The notes under the pieces: generated by a model
Databases searched by the model: none
What the model was told of the DNA's origin: nothing
What the model saw: only the letters and a program-made list of their open reading frames with translations
Shown here: piece after piece, positions 13,501 through 26,220 of the stretch
Position numbering within the stretch: the stretch's first letter is position 1
How the letters are laid out: every line of letters begins with the position of its first letter
Source of the DNA: Pyrocephalus nanus
Lineage: Eukaryota > Chordata > Aves > Passeriformes > Tyrannidae
Length of the DNA: 64,000 bases
Assembly (NCBI GenBank): GCA_038380795.1
Contig: CM076280.1
Coordinates: forward strand, 10,465,501-10,529,500
Reading direction: 5' to 3'
Made by a program: the position numbers and the translations under genes

Positions 13501-13590
13501 GGGAATAATGTGTGAATACCATCTGCTCCCAGAGCCGCCAGTGGATTCTGCTCCAGAGGCACCTTCAGCCAGGACTGCGGGCAAGGGGAG
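7666..13590 (+). other. DAB2IP intron, proximal part, nothing recognised
   Basis: This is non-coding sequence with a long poly(A) run (10511-10552, one G interruption) and a 15-bp A run at 13177-13191. The stretch at about 8090-8350 is AT-rich, CpG-poor and has the texture of a conserved non-coding element, but conservation cannot be judged from one sequence. No exon, RNA gene or transposon end could be supported. Confidence 0.55.
10511..10552 (+). repeat. Poly(A) tract
   Basis: There are 33 A residues, then one G, then eight more A residues. No retrocopy, open frame or target-site duplication is evident immediately upstream, so this is a simple homopolymer rather than a supported retroposon tail. 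Confidence 0.9.
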
Positions 13591-13599
13591 CAGTTTGCT

Positions 13600-13895
13600 C
13601 TCCCTCCTTCTGATCCAAACTTTGAGTTGTGGCTGGATTTCCTTTCTATTTTCCCTGCTGAACTTTTTGTGTGCTTGGCTCGGGGGGCCGAGGGGCTTCT
13701 CCCGTGGGTTTTTTGGGGTTGTTTTGCCTTCCTTTTTCTCCCTGCGTGGGATTCCTGCCGGGGCTCAGCATGTACAGCAACCCGGGGGAGAAATCAGGGA
13801 CTTGTGCAGCTGTTTATTGCAGCACGAGAGTCCCCATGGAATGTCTGAGCTGCTCTGAGAAACTGCCCCCAAAGATTTGACCTGCTCCTACAAAG
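13600..13895 (+). other. Candidate non-coding alternative 5' exon with strong donor
   Basis: A strong donor (CAAAG then GTAAGC) follows sequence that is richer in C and G than its surroundings. The longest nearby + strand frame with an ATG (13770) closes at a TGA 15 bases before the donor. If spliced to exon 50390-50493 it would supply only leader, and translation would begin at an internal ATG of that exon (50425 or 50458). No acceptor, TATA box or homology supports it, so it is a guess from the donor and composition. It may equally be a cryptic site. Confidence 0.2.
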
Positions 13896-16440
13896 GTAAG
13901 CAGAGAAGGACTTTGGAATTTCGGGGCTGACTTTTTGCTGGCGTTTGTTTTGTTGGGAATGAACGTGTGTCTCCTCTGCACGGCTGCCTCGTAGCAAAGC
14001 CTGGGATCAAAGAGTGGGGTTTGTCTGAAATTTTGTCTGAATTTCTTTAACGAGCAGAGCTGGAACAATGATTGTCTTTCGCTCTTTTGTGCAGAGATTG
14101 TTTTACAATAGGTCTGAACACAAACTTTGTGCGGTGTGAGCGTGCTCCTAATTCAGCACAGCAGCTGTTTCTCGGGTTTGCATCTTTAGGAAGAGAACTC
14201 TCCCAACTCTCGTTTTCCTGCTTATGGGATCCCTTTCTCAGCCTGTTATCTCAGACCAAACACAGCCAGTTTCCAGCAGTCTGGATTTCCACTTGTAGGA
14301 GACAAGAGGCAGTTTGTGAGCCCCTGAAATTCTGCTCCCAGGGAGCTGCTGGGGCAGCCTCAGCCACTGGAGACAAAACTGGAGCCGTTCCCTCCCCCTC
14401 AGCAACAGGCCTGGCACGATCTGCCTGTGGCCACCACTGTCTGTGAGCACACCCTGAACTTTTGGAGGGGACTCTGATAATACAGTTACAAGGATTTGCT
14501 GAAGGTTACATTCAGTCAGGCTCTTCTGTCCTCACAGGGCAAAGTTAGCCAGGGGAGGACGGGAAATGTTGATGTTTTGCAGAATCTCAGCCCTCCTTCC
14601 TGCGTCAGGTTATTCCATTTCCTGGGGTGTGTTCCAGGCAGAAATCTGCAAAGCCCATTTCCAAGGCTTTGCTGAAGGTTCACTGTGATTTATTTTTGGC
14701 AGATACCTGATTTTTGCCTTCCTCTTTTGTGTTGGTGTGCTAATTGTGTGTAGTGAACATGTGAGTTGCATGTGCTTCTAAGAGAAATGTTTAGGACCTG
14801 TAATTAAGGGAACAGGGCATTGATGTGACTGACACTTGACCCAACCCAAACTTTTCAGACTGAATCCACGTTAGATAAGCAAGAGGAGGTCCTACATCTC
14901 CTGTGCTTTCTTGCACTCAGGCCCGGGGAGCAAATGTTCTGTAACAGAGAGAAGAGCTGTTGTGTCACTGAAAAATTAGCAGTGAGACATCTTTTCACTT
15001 AGTCATTTGTCTGGCAAGATGCCAGATCATCAGAAGCGACTCCTTTAATGAGGAGAAGATTTCCTTTGCTGAAGCCTGAATCAGGAAAGCTGTGGCAGCC
15101 CCGGGAGGGATCAGGAGCTGGGATTCCATCATCCTCGTGGGTCCCTTCCAGCTCAGGGTGTTCTGTGGTTCTGGGGAGGAACACCTGGATCACACCCAGG
15201 GGCAGCACCAGGACAGTCCCTGGGCCACTGAGCTCACTGGGAACACGGGATATGTGGATCCATGGATTAAGGTCTGGCTGTGCCTGGTGCAGGCCAAGTA
15301 TCTCATTGTATGGCTGCTAAAAAAGCCTTGAAAGGCCATGCATGCACCAGTAAAAAAAGGGATTTTCCAGTAATCACCACGTTTCTGGGCACAGAAAAAC
15401 TATTTCTCATTCACTGCTGCTGGCAATAATAACAAACAACCCTCACTTGGGTCCTTTTTGGTGGAATTCTCTTGTCAGGTATAGGTTTCCCAGCCTGTCC
15501 CTGGCCCAGACATGATGACTGTAGTGAAGTAGCACAGGGATTGTAACCCTGCCCTCTGATATCCAGAGGCAGCAGCACTTCCATCCCAGAGCTGGCAGGA
15601 GAGTGCTCAGCCCTTGGCAGGGGTGACCAACAGCACATGGGACAGTGGAATCCAAGCTCTGTAATTCCATGGAATGTGCATGTGCACGCTCCAGTCAAAC
15701 ACTGGCTGTGTTTATTTTCTGCTCAGTGTGGACAAGCCTTTATTCCCCATCAAACAGCAGCTCCTGGCTCAGGGTGACTGTGAGGGATGCTCTTGCCTGG
15801 GCAGAGCTGACTGGTTGTGACCCTGGTGAGAGGATTTCTCTGCTGGATCCCTCACCAACCTCTCCAGCTCAGAACTGCTCACCCTTGCCCTTCCATGGGA
15901 TCCTGGGCAGCTGCAAAGCTGTTTGTTTCCTTGAGGATGAAGAATCCTCATTTTCATGATAGGAAAGTACTTTTTTTTTTTGCTGGAGTGGCAGCTCTGA
16001 CAGGGCAGCATTATTGTGTGTTTACAGCCAGGGATCCACACGGGTTTCTTTTCTCCTCACCACAGCTCTCTTGTCCAACTTGGGTGCCAGATTTTCTCTG
16101 GGAGTTCAGTCTCACCCAATTCCCAAAAGAATTCCCAAAGAATGTGGCTCCCTCTGCCACAGTTGGTGCCTGGAGTCTAAATCAGGATATTTTTCATGAC
16201 CTTCAGCTCATGACACCCCCGACCTACCTAGAATGGAGGTTTCCAGTTGGGCAGACCTGGACCAGAGGGATGAGGCTCCACCACCATCACATCCTTTGCC
16301 TGTATCTGTGCTGGCTTTGCCTTTTATATAATCTCAGATTGCTTTGCCAAGGACTAAACTGTAATAGGAACTATTTTTGTGGTCTTGGGAGTATTTTCTG
16401 CTGGCTCTGAGCTCCTCGGAATAGATGCCGCCTCCTGCTA

Positions 16441-16548
16441 TGATGTCATCGCTCCTGGTGCTTGCCAGTAGGCTATCAAAATATTCCAAACCGAGATAAA
16501 ATCAAGATAAGACAAGGAAATCAAGATAAAACCCGTTGATTATCTTGC
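16441..16548. promoter_or_regulatory. Clustered GATA motifs with CRE-like site (enhancer candidate)
   Basis: A CRE-like TGATGTCA sits at 16441-16448. It is followed by AGATAA at 16494-16499, CAAGATAA at 16503-16510, CAAGATAA at 16522-16529 and the inverted form TTATCTTG at 16540-16547. The three CAAGATAA octamers are about 18-19 bp apart. GATA factors bind WGATAR, so four sites within about 55 bp is denser than expected by chance in this composition. Enhancer function is inference. Confidence 0.35.
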
Positions 16549-19500
16549 CTCCATGTAGGTCAGCTGAAGCTGAACCCAGTGTTTTAAACAGAAGAGAAGC
16601 ACTGATGGGGAGAGAAGGACTTGAGGAAAACTGGGACAACCTTAATGGCAAGCACAGGGGACCAGAGAATTCCAGCTCGCTGTTTCAGACCATGGGAAAC
16701 CATTTTGCAGAGCAGCTGTGCAAGTGAAAAATCAGCAGGAAGGAGGTTTGATTTCTGAGTTTCCTCATGGAAATTTTGGAAGCCCTCCTTCCTCTCGAGG
16801 GGTTCCAGCCCCATGTCTGCTCTTCTCTCTCACAGCACCTGCTCTGGGGGGGTTTGTCCTGAGATCCCTGACCCGGAATATCCCCCTGGGAACACGATGG
16901 AGGGACTGCAGCAGGCACTGAAAATTCATCTTGGGAATTCAGTTTTGAACAAATGTATCCAGAGCTTCATGGCAATTATATCGAGGGCTTTGAAATGCTC
17001 AAAGCCTGATTTTCTACAGAATTATTTCCCAAAGAAAATTCAGCTAATTTCGGCTTTCTCTGCCTTTTTTCCTCCAAACTTGTCTTTTTGGGTAACGTTT
17101 CTTTACAAGGCTCTGATGTCTGACTCTCTGACCTCTTGCCAGGCTTTCCTGGTGCCTCACCCTGGTCTGCTTTGCCATCCTGAACCCTTGGAGTTTTTAG
17201 AACTATTGATAAACCAGTGTGGATGAAGATGGCAGGGATTTCTCTTACACAGCCCCAAATTTTTCCACATGTCATTATAAATATCAGTATGCCCTAAGGC
17301 TGTTGATAAGCTCATCTTGGCTTCTGAGGATCCTCAGGAGATTTACTGTCTGACTTCTTGACCTTTTGGGGCACCTAAGAGCCACTTGGAGAATTTTTTT
17401 TAAGCTGTTTTGAAAATGCTGATGCTTTGGCATAAACCACTTCAGTTTGGGTGCTCCCTGTCGTGTTCCTTGCAAGTGGATCCCACATCAAGAAGTGTTC
17501 TTAAATATTTTAAGCTAATTATGTGTGCACATTTTTTGGTGCAGGATAGAGATTAAATATAAATTAAAAAGAAACACATTCCCCAATGGGTAATAAACTT
17601 TCTCCTGCTGTAAAAAACTTGCATCCCAGCAGATGCAACGTGGATATGAATGTTTAGGGGTTAAGTGTCCATCTCTTGCAGGTGCTTTGGATGTGTTCTC
17701 TAGAGGCCAAGCCAAGGAACAGAATGTCCTGATTTCCAGGGAGTCAATCCCTAATTTTCCACAGTGAGTGGACAGATCTGCACCTTCAGAGAAAAGGCAC
17801 TAATACTTCCAACCCTTCCCTGGTTGTTCCTTCCTGCAAACTTTCTTGCTCGATTTTCTCCTGCTCTGGGGCTGGCCGGGTGCACTGGCACAGCTTCTGC
17901 TCTTGCTGAGGAGAACTGGTTTCAATCAATGGCTGGAGCTGTGGAAGGGCTGGAGTTGCAGTCATGGCAGCTCAGAGGAGGGAGGGGGAAGCAGCAGTGC
18001 AAGAGCTTTCCCAGCTGGGTAAAGAGCAAAGGGAATTCTGCAAAGGAGAGGCTGAACAGAGAGCTCTGGGATAGGATTGTGGGTGCCATTCTCTTACAGG
18101 GCAGATTAATGTTTCATCTACAGAGGTGGAACAAAATCTTACTATGGGGGAAAGTGGAGCTTTAAACTTCTCCCTCCCTGTAACAATGTGGGAGCCTTTT
18201 CCAGCCCTGGAGAAACAGGCACCTGGCTGGAGTGGCAGCCCAGGGATCCTGGGCATTTGTTGAGCTCATTGCAGCTGATCCCAGCCTCGCTTTCCTGAGC
18301 AGTGAAATTCCCACCCCCAGGTTTCAATCCCCCCTCGTCAGGGGTTCAGCTCTCGGATTTCCTTCCCATCTGAATTGCTTCAGATAACCCGGATCTCTTA
18401 AGGTTTGAAGGAGTGATCTTCTTATTTTAATAAATCCCTCAGTTTGAAACCGGCTTTAACCTCCCTTTGCTGTTCCTGCTCCCTGTCCAGGGTAAGCTGG
18501 GAAATCTTTTTTCTTTCCTTTTTTTTTTTTTTTTAATTGCCACTTGCTATCGTCAGCTATACGATGCTTTTGATAACAGTCATCAAATTTTACAGCTATC
18601 ACTATAATCTCACTGCTGTTAACCATCTGCATCACCCCTCCTGTGCTGCAGAAACTGAGGAGAAAACAAATACACAGTTAATTTTAGACAGCACATCGCT
18701 CCCCTTAATGGAGTTTTGTGTCCCAAGCAGCAGCACTGGTTAATGTCTGTGCAAATAACCTCCTGGAAACGAGGAAGAATCCCCACACAAGGAGATTCCA
18801 GAATGTTTTCAAGCCCCTGGGGCCGTGTTGCAGGGATCAGGGGTGGGCTGCAAAACGTTGGAGTCGTATAAAAGTCTGGAAACTTGAAGTTATAACTTTT
18901 ATTTGGTGATTTTCACGTCCTGGAGTCTGAACTGGCCGTCAGCTGACGAAGCCAAGTGTCGAGTCACCTGTGCATTTAGCTGGTGGTGAGCTGTGAACAG
19001 CACAGACAGTGCAGAGCACCCTGAGACACAGGGAGGGGTGGAAAGTGTGACTTAGGATCTCCTGCTCTGCTCCCAGAGAGGGCAGGGACAGCTGGAGAGA
19101 AGCAGTGGATGAGATAAGGGGGCAGCTGTGCCCAGGCTGATCCTGGCTGGGGGGTGGCTCTGGGGCTTTGCAGAAGTCATTGATCCTCCTCCCTTCTCAT
19201 CATCAGCCGGGAATGAGCATTGCCAGATGTGGCACCTAATGCGGGATTTCCTGCACTTCACCCCCAAATCCAGGGATTTGTTTGCAAACATGGGCAGTGT
19301 TACCTTTCCCGTGCCTGAGCTGAGGGATGGAACAGAGGGGCTGAATCAGAGATGGGGCTGTCACCTGGAGAGCAGAATCACAGCCCCTTCATTTAGGCTT
19401 CATTTGAGTGCTCAGGGTTGGTGCTTAGGATGACATCTGCGTCCAGCAAAGCCTTCCAGAGTTGTATTTAATTATTGTGGAGAGGTAGAAGGGGTCCCAC

Positions 19501-20236
19501 AATAAAAATGACATATTTTAAATTCCCTGATCACAGTGCTTTAACCTTTATATTACTGACACCCGAGATTTCAAAAGGAACGTGCACTGAAACTCTGTAG
19601 TTTTATATATCCCCGATTTTTTTTTTCTTTGTAGGAATCCATTTAAAATCACACAAGAAACCTCTCTTCATCTTCTGAGTGTTTCACTGATTAGCATAAT
19701 TTATAGCCAGGTCTTGTGAATGAGGTGATTGTACCCAGGTGATTGCAAAAAGGTCTGTGGATCTCGGCTTTATAAATATTATTCCGAGTCTAACTTGGTT
19801 CAAGTAATTGCTGTAACATGAGCGAGTGCCGTGCAGAGCTCCTCAGATGCACAGACCACACACTGGGGGATCTCTGGAGCCAATCCTCATCAGGGCTTTG
19901 CTTTTCTTAGCAACAAAATTAACTGGGCCGTTAGAAAATGCAGCCAAGCCTTCACCTCTGCAGTCGGAGTGCGCTCAGCAGAGCTGCGACCCACGCAGCG
20001 AGTCCTGCCCTCCTGGTCATCCTCTGCCTCATGGAACTGCAAACCTTCCAGCTGCTCAGCAGAGCAGATAGCCCTCAGATGGTGAGGGACAGCAGGGAAG
20101 CACTGGCAGGCACATAAAGCACCTCTCAGACTGTCTATGGCAATCGGAGAAACCACCCAAGCCCCCCTCCTTGCAGGACTGTTCATCCACAGCTGGGTTG
20201 TTCGCCAGAAAGTGAAAAGGGGGGATTTTCTGAGCA

Positions 20237-20283
20237 GATGAAGGGGGAATTAAAGGTCAGGATGAAGTGGGAATTAAAGGTCA
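20237..20283 (+). repeat. Tandem duplication carrying two NBRE-type half-sites
   Basis: Two 23-bp copies (20237-20259 and 20261-20283) are identical except for one base, with a 24-bp period. Each ends in AAAGGTCA (20252-20259 and 20276-20283), which is the exact NBRE extended half-site known for NR4A receptors and is also close to ROR/ERR sites. The duplication is directly visible; receptor binding is inference. Confidence 0.8.
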
Positions 20284-21289
20284 CCAAGGGGAATGGAGGT
20301 GCCCATGGCTGTGAGGGGAATTTATCACAGACACAGGGGAGGTCCCAAGTCAAGGTTGATGCTCGGCCTTGTCATCTTGGCTGGTGCTGCCACGGCCAGA
20401 ATTACCTGCAGAGCCCATCCTGGCTCTTTGGCCGCTGGAGGCTTTTTGTGCTGCTTGGATTTGCCTCTTTCTCCCCAGTTTTCTTCCTGCATGAACTGCA
20501 GCTGCCAGAGGGGCTGGACATGTGCCCAGAGGCTTTTCAAAGCTCTGGTTATGAACTGGTGGAAACCTTGTCCGTGTGTCTGAGTTTCTCTAAAGGTTTA
20601 TGGCCTGGTCCTTATCCCACTCATCAGAAGGTCACTTGGAAAGAGGAGGAAGGTGCAGGTCTCCCCCTGTCAGAGCCCTGCATCCATGAGCTGGGGGATA
20701 ACACTAAAGGGACATGAGCTGAAATTTCCTACAAACCTGGGGGGGGGCTTTTTATTCTGAAGCAAATTTCTGGAGAGCTGCTGGGATGAAAACAAGCCCA
20801 GCTCCCCTCTGCAAAAACCTGCCTGTTGTGGGAAAAGCTGGGATCCTTCTGACAGTAGAGGAGGGAAAGAAAGATTCCCAGCTGTTAATAATAACAAGTC
20901 TAGAATTCTTCTTGTTTGAGCTGGAGCAGAATTGCCTGGAAGTCCCTGGAGAATTCCAATCCAGCACTAGACATCTGAAAGATTTGGATCCCGGTCTGAA
21001 ATATTTCCATTGCTTGACTGAGTTTCCAAAGCTGAGCTCATAACCCAGTCAGGGAAATGAAATTTATAGTGCTGTCAGCCATCAGTTGAAGTATTTTGAT
21101 AGGAGTATCAGGACCAGAGTATCTGCTGGTCACGAGCATCCACCTGGGAATCAAAGAGACCTGGCAGGAACCTCCGTGTGGTGCAGCTGAGCTTGAAGAA
21201 ATAACGAGCAGTGGGGTTGAGGTTCCTTTATAGGAGGGGAAAAAAAAGGGCAAAAGAATGCAAAAGCCAGCGTGGTTCAGTGTCTGGGC

Positions 21290-21560
21290 ACATTTTCAAG
21301 GCCTCTTTTATTTTGAGTAATTAATTCTGTGTTTTATTAGTAATGAAAGCCGGGGCTATTCTGTGCAGGGCCGGGGCAGTAAAGGGTGACTCGGCAAGAA
21401 GTTAAACTGATGGAGCATTACTTTGGCAATTTATCACCTGCCTGGAGTGCTTACTCAGGGCAGAATATGAGTTTATTGGTGTTGAGGGCAATTATATTCT
21501 AAATTCACTTCATAATTACCTCTCCTCTATAACTTTAAACAACTGATTATTTTATAAGTA
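21290..21560. other. Possible conserved non-coding element
   Basis: This AT-leaning block contains several homeodomain-type cores (AATTAATTC, TTATTAGTAATG, CATAATTACC) and few CpGs, typical of vertebrate developmental enhancers. No repeat or coding signal explains it. Support is only textural because no second species is available for comparison. Confidence 0.2.
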
Positions 21561-22629
21561 ACTGGGAAAACATCTAGCATGGCATCTCTTCTCCAAGGCA
21601 GTCTGAATGCAGGCTGGCCCTTTGGTGATCTGTTTCAAATCAAGTGATTTCATCCAATAAATACTGGGATCAGGGCTCGAGGGTAGCGTAGCCAAGTGCT
21701 TGCAGCCCTTTTACACATTTGTAATGACTCCAACTCGGCTTCTTTTGAGTTGGTGGATGAAAAATCCATTCTGTTTCATCTCTGGTTAGGGAAGCCTGAG
21801 ATGTGAGGTTGCATGAAGGTTTGGTCACAAGTTTTGGTAGAGCTGGTCGAAGTGGCAGCTGTGTGAGCTCACAGCCCTTGATGCACCTTCCTGGAGCTGC
21901 CTTGAAGGACCTGTGTCAGCAGGCACTGCTGGCCCACTGCTGGAACAGGAGCATTTTCCATCCTGGCATCCCATAAATGCTCCAAAGCTTTCATTTTTGG
22001 AGTTTTTTTAGTGCTTCTTTGGGTGTAGGAGGCCCTTGGAGCCGTGAGGGTTCTTCAGCTGCCCCCCAGCTGCAGACACAGCGCTGATGGGGGATCTGAA
22101 CACAGCCTTGGAGGGGCTGTGGCTCCAACCCGGCCTGTGCGGGGTTACTGCTCAGCTCTGGGCAGCAGAGTTCCACTGACTGCTGCAAATAAATTTGCTG
22201 TGCTTTATGGAGCAGGGAAAAGCTTGTTTGCTGAATTTTAATTGTCCCAATAAATCCTGTTAAGATTGTGCTCTATTAGAGCCCGGGAAATTAATGAGAG
22301 TGATTCAAGTGCGGGCGTTATGGGGAAGGTGGGAAGCCAGCAGTGCTGTTGGAGGAGAGTTGGTAAATCTGGCTGAGGCAATCATGGGGGTGATAAGGAT
22401 TGTAGAGATTCCCAGGAATCCCCATTCAGTCCTGGTTTTACTCACAGGGGACCCACTTGTCCCACTGGGGACCAAGTGATGATGATTTTCAGGTTGTGCT
22501 TCAGAGAGATGAGGAAACCTTTGTGCTGGGGCTCAGATAGCTCAGGAACAGAGACTGTGAGAGACTTGTCAGACTCTAATTGTGGATCATTTGGGATGGA
22601 TATTGAGGGATGAACCTCTGCAATGGGCA

Positions 22630-22737
22630 CAGGGTGAGAGCTGGGGCTGCCCAGCCTGGAGAAGAGAAGGGGGGTGTCCCTAGATGAGCTTTAAGGTCCC
22701 TCCCAATCCAAACCATCCCATGATTCTGTGATTCTGA
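22630..22737 (+). mobile_element. CR1 LINE 3'-end remnant
   Basis: The segment contains the CR1 3'-tail signature: a GCTGGGGCTGCCCAGCCTGG-like start, then GAGAAGAGAAGG, then GGTCCCTCCCAATCCAAACC, then two copies of an ATTCTG-type octamer at the end. CR1 is the dominant avian LINE and its copies end in short tandem octamers rather than poly(A). The copy is truncated at its 5' side and has an internal deletion, so it is long dead. This is one of the clearest indicators that the source is a bird or close reptile relative. Confidence 0.85.
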
Positions 22738-24650
22738 AACCGGAGTTGGAGCCACTGAAGGGAGCATTTGCATCCTTAGGAGGTGTCTTTGCCGGATAGG
22801 ATGGACTCTTTAATATGGCATGAAAAGTAATAAAGGGCAAGGACTGTACTTGATGGGAAGGGCAGTGGGATGAAAGGACACCATTCTGACACCAACAAAT
22901 CATCCGACCAGCAACACCAGCAAAAATATCGTGGTTCCTCTGAGAGCTTGGTGTTGTCGCTGAGTGCAGCAGTGAAGATCAGCAGATTTTAATTCCAGCC
23001 TCCTCTCGCCCCTGTGCTGAGGGGGTGGTTGTGCCCCTCGGGGTGGGAGGGCACGGGTGGCTCTCATCCTGTCACCAGGACGGTGTTCAGATCTCTATCT
23101 GCGAGATCAGAGTGTTTTGTAGCAGAGCAGGTCAGCACCTCTCCCTTGCTGTCCCCGCGCTGTGGGAGCTGCGGTGATGGATGAGCGTCGCTCGCTGCAA
23201 TCACAGCTGAGCAGCAGCAGCTCACAAATCCTGGCACGCCCAGCCTGCCTCTGAAGTCTGGCCAGCAAATCACCCAGCCAGGAGAGGATGAGCAGGGGCT
23301 GCTGGATGTTCCCTCCTCAGCACAGCTCTGGGGGAGCTGAGGGAGCTGCTCCTCGGGTGGGAACTGAGGCAGTGCCTGTCCATGAGTGGGGGGACTGTGC
23401 CTACAGCAGCTCTTTGCATCCCCACTCCTGGCAGCTCCAAGGCAAGAAAACAGGGAGGCCACGCTCAGCTGTCCCAAAGTGCTCTCCTGACTGACTCCAA
23501 GTGGGGGATCTGGCCTGCATGGAGCCCTCGACGGGGAGTTTATGACAGTGCGTGTTGTAATGGGGTTTTACAGCGCGGATCTTGGCAGAGGGGTTTAATA
23601 TCCAACAATTAAAAGAGCTTGGCTGGCAAACACACTGAACATTGCCAGGTTTTTATAAGATCCTGTGAATTCCTGACCTACATATTCATTGGAGGAGGGA
23701 ATTCAAGAGCAGGAGAGGAGCATGAACCAAGTATGGAACGCTGGACTCCTCACTCCTGACCCATTTCCCTTATTTCTTCTGAGTAGTAACAATCTAAAAA
23801 AAAAAAAAAAGTGCAAAATTGGGTTAATAAAATGATTTAAGATGATCATAAAGGCAGCTCGCTCTCCAAGTTGCTCCATGTTCAGTCTTTATATAATTTA
23901 CCTTGTGCTTGGGGTACAGAATAACGAAAAATCCAAACAAACAGAGCACTAAGCCTCAATCCTACATGTAAACCTGTGCACATGTGCTGCAAACAAGATA
24001 GCACCCATGGACAGATTTGTTTGTGTCGCCTTGTGAGCCAAATGCTGTGGGTTTGCTTCTTTTAATTATTCAGTCCTGAAAGAATTTGCTGTGAAATCCC
24101 ACCAGGCAGAGATAAAGACTGGAAACCTTGTAATCTGCAACTGTGCAGGAGGGTCACTTCATGGCCTGAGTGTGCTGGAGAATTCAGATGTGGAGGGAGT
24201 CTCTCATGGTGAGCTGGCAGTGAAAGCCTCTGTTATTTCAGGGCTTTGCAGCACATAAATTGTGTTTATGGGGAACCTAAACCCTGGAAAAACCAAATGG
24301 GGAGATCTAATCCAGATTTGCTGTTCCGATGGACTTTTGCGTTCTCCGATTAATTCAGGTTGGCAGATGGATTCAGTCCCAACATGGCAAGGGCAAGGCA
24401 AATTAATTAGCTCAAGCTCCATGAGTCCTGGGGGGTTTGTCTCTGTGGGAGGGGGTGCTGTGGCAGGGAAAGGGTCCCTTTGTTTTGTCACCCACCCCAG
24501 CACCACTCCCAGCCAGATGAGAACACTGTCAGTGAAAACACTTGAATTCTCTTCCAGTCTGGAACTGAAGGCCACATTCCAAGTGCAGTTCCAGTTATGA
24601 AACTGTTATGTATTCCCCTGAGACTGCTCAGCAGTCACAAGTAATGCTTG

Positions 24651-24669
24651 AAAAAAAAAAAAAAAAAAA
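24651..24669 (+). repeat. Poly(A) tract
   Basis: Nineteen consecutive A residues. No element could be attached to it. Confidence 0.9.
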
Positions 24670-25043
24670 GAATGTTTAGTTGTAGAGAAAATGGCCAGGT
24701 CTGGTCTCATAAAAACAAGCAGCCAATTTTTAAACAAATGTTGGGTTCAGCAGTATCTGGAACTCTTACATGTCATAACCTTGTTAAGATAATTGCAGTA
24801 AATGGGTTTTTCTGCAGGGGAATCCCCTGACATTCCTCCTTGGGAGATCACCTCTGCTGCTGTTCCAGACAAATTCTGCATCACTTTGAGAGTAAAGTCT
24901 CTCTTACCTCCTTTAAAAATATCACCAAGCAAAGAGGAGACAACACTTAATTCCTTTTTACAAAAGGAAAAGAGAGTCATGTCTTGGGAAGAAGGGAAAT
25001 CAAATAAAAAATTTAATGCTGGAGAAGAAAGGCAAGAAATGCA

Positions 25044-25057
25044 GTTGCCATGGGAAC
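25044..25057. promoter_or_regulatory. RFX X-box-like palindrome
   Basis: GTTGCCATGGGAAC matches the RFX consensus GTTRCCATGGYAAC at 13 of 14 positions. RFX factors bind such imperfect palindromes in ciliary and neural enhancers. It sits in the middle of the large first intron of the longer DAB2IP transcript. Occupancy is not known. Confidence 0.5.
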
Positions 25058-26220
25058 GGGAGCATAAGTAGAAACTTTCCAGCAAAGAGCAGAAACTAAA
25101 AATGAAAAAGCGGAGTGGCGAGGCCTGGCAGATAGCCAGGAGCTTCCTCCACATCCTGCTCTCCTGGTGGGATGTTCCCAGGCAGCTTTGGCACCTTCTG
25201 GAAGTGCTCTGGGTGTTGGGAGCCGGGCCCGTGGGTCAGAGCACTCCCAGGGGACAGCTGTGCCAAACCCACCGTGGGTGCTCCAGCCTGGTGCCACTGC
25301 CCTTCTCCATCCTTCCCGAGTCCAAACCAAGGTTCTTCAGTGCTCCTCTGATCCCTTCTTGGTAGGGAGAGCAGATCCCTTAAACTCTGCCCCAGAGCAG
25401 CCCTCAGCTCTGCCCCTCAGCTCCCAGCTCGGGGTGCCATCCCTGGGCACACACCGTGCTCCATGGGGGGTTTGGGCTGGATCCCAGTGTGTCTGGAGCA
25501 GAGGGACATTCCACACCTCCAGTCCCACCCAGGGACCCTTCGATGCTGGCATGTTGAGCTCAGTTGTGCACAGTGAAGTAATGCAGCCATTGGATTAGCA
25601 ATTATTAAACCCACATCTGCTTCTCGGTGTGACGCGGAGAAAAGCAGGTTGGGAAAGCTGGGAGGGTTCCCAGGCAGGGCTGTAAAAGCTTTGGGATGGC
25701 CAGGAACTGCTTGGGGTGAAGGATTCGGAGCGTGCCCAGGGCTGTGCTGTTCCAGATGGAAGCAATGAAGGCTGGGGTGTTCAGGTTCCCTTCAGTCATG
25801 TGCCTGGAATTAAACACGAGTGCAAGAGCTTTGCTAATTTGACCTCAGACTGTTCAGCATCTCACAGAGCTGACTCCTTTTCCGTGAACGAAATAGGAAA
25901 TGAAGTGCAAGCCAAAGAACAAAACCACTTTACCTCTCTGGGTGTGAAATCTGGACAATCTTCCCTTGGGTGCAGGAGGGAGGAACCTGCCTGGTCCTCA
26001 GTTTATCAGAAAAAGTAAAGCCTACACCCAGTTAAATCTACTGCTTTGCCACTGACTGTGCTCCCCAGCTGTCCTGTCACTGGCTCACCTGGACTACTCA
26101 GTTTAATGTTATTCCCAAGCACAAGGATTGGTGGTTTGTTGGGGTTTTTTGTAAGTTGGAATTGCTGAGGCCTCGAGTAACTTGGACACCTCACTGGGGT
26201 TTCCAACTAAGGAAAAGGGA

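Noticed and set aside
15817..16410. 197-codon + strand frame
   Set aside because: Cys/Trp-rich random-looking translation in an intron; no family match.
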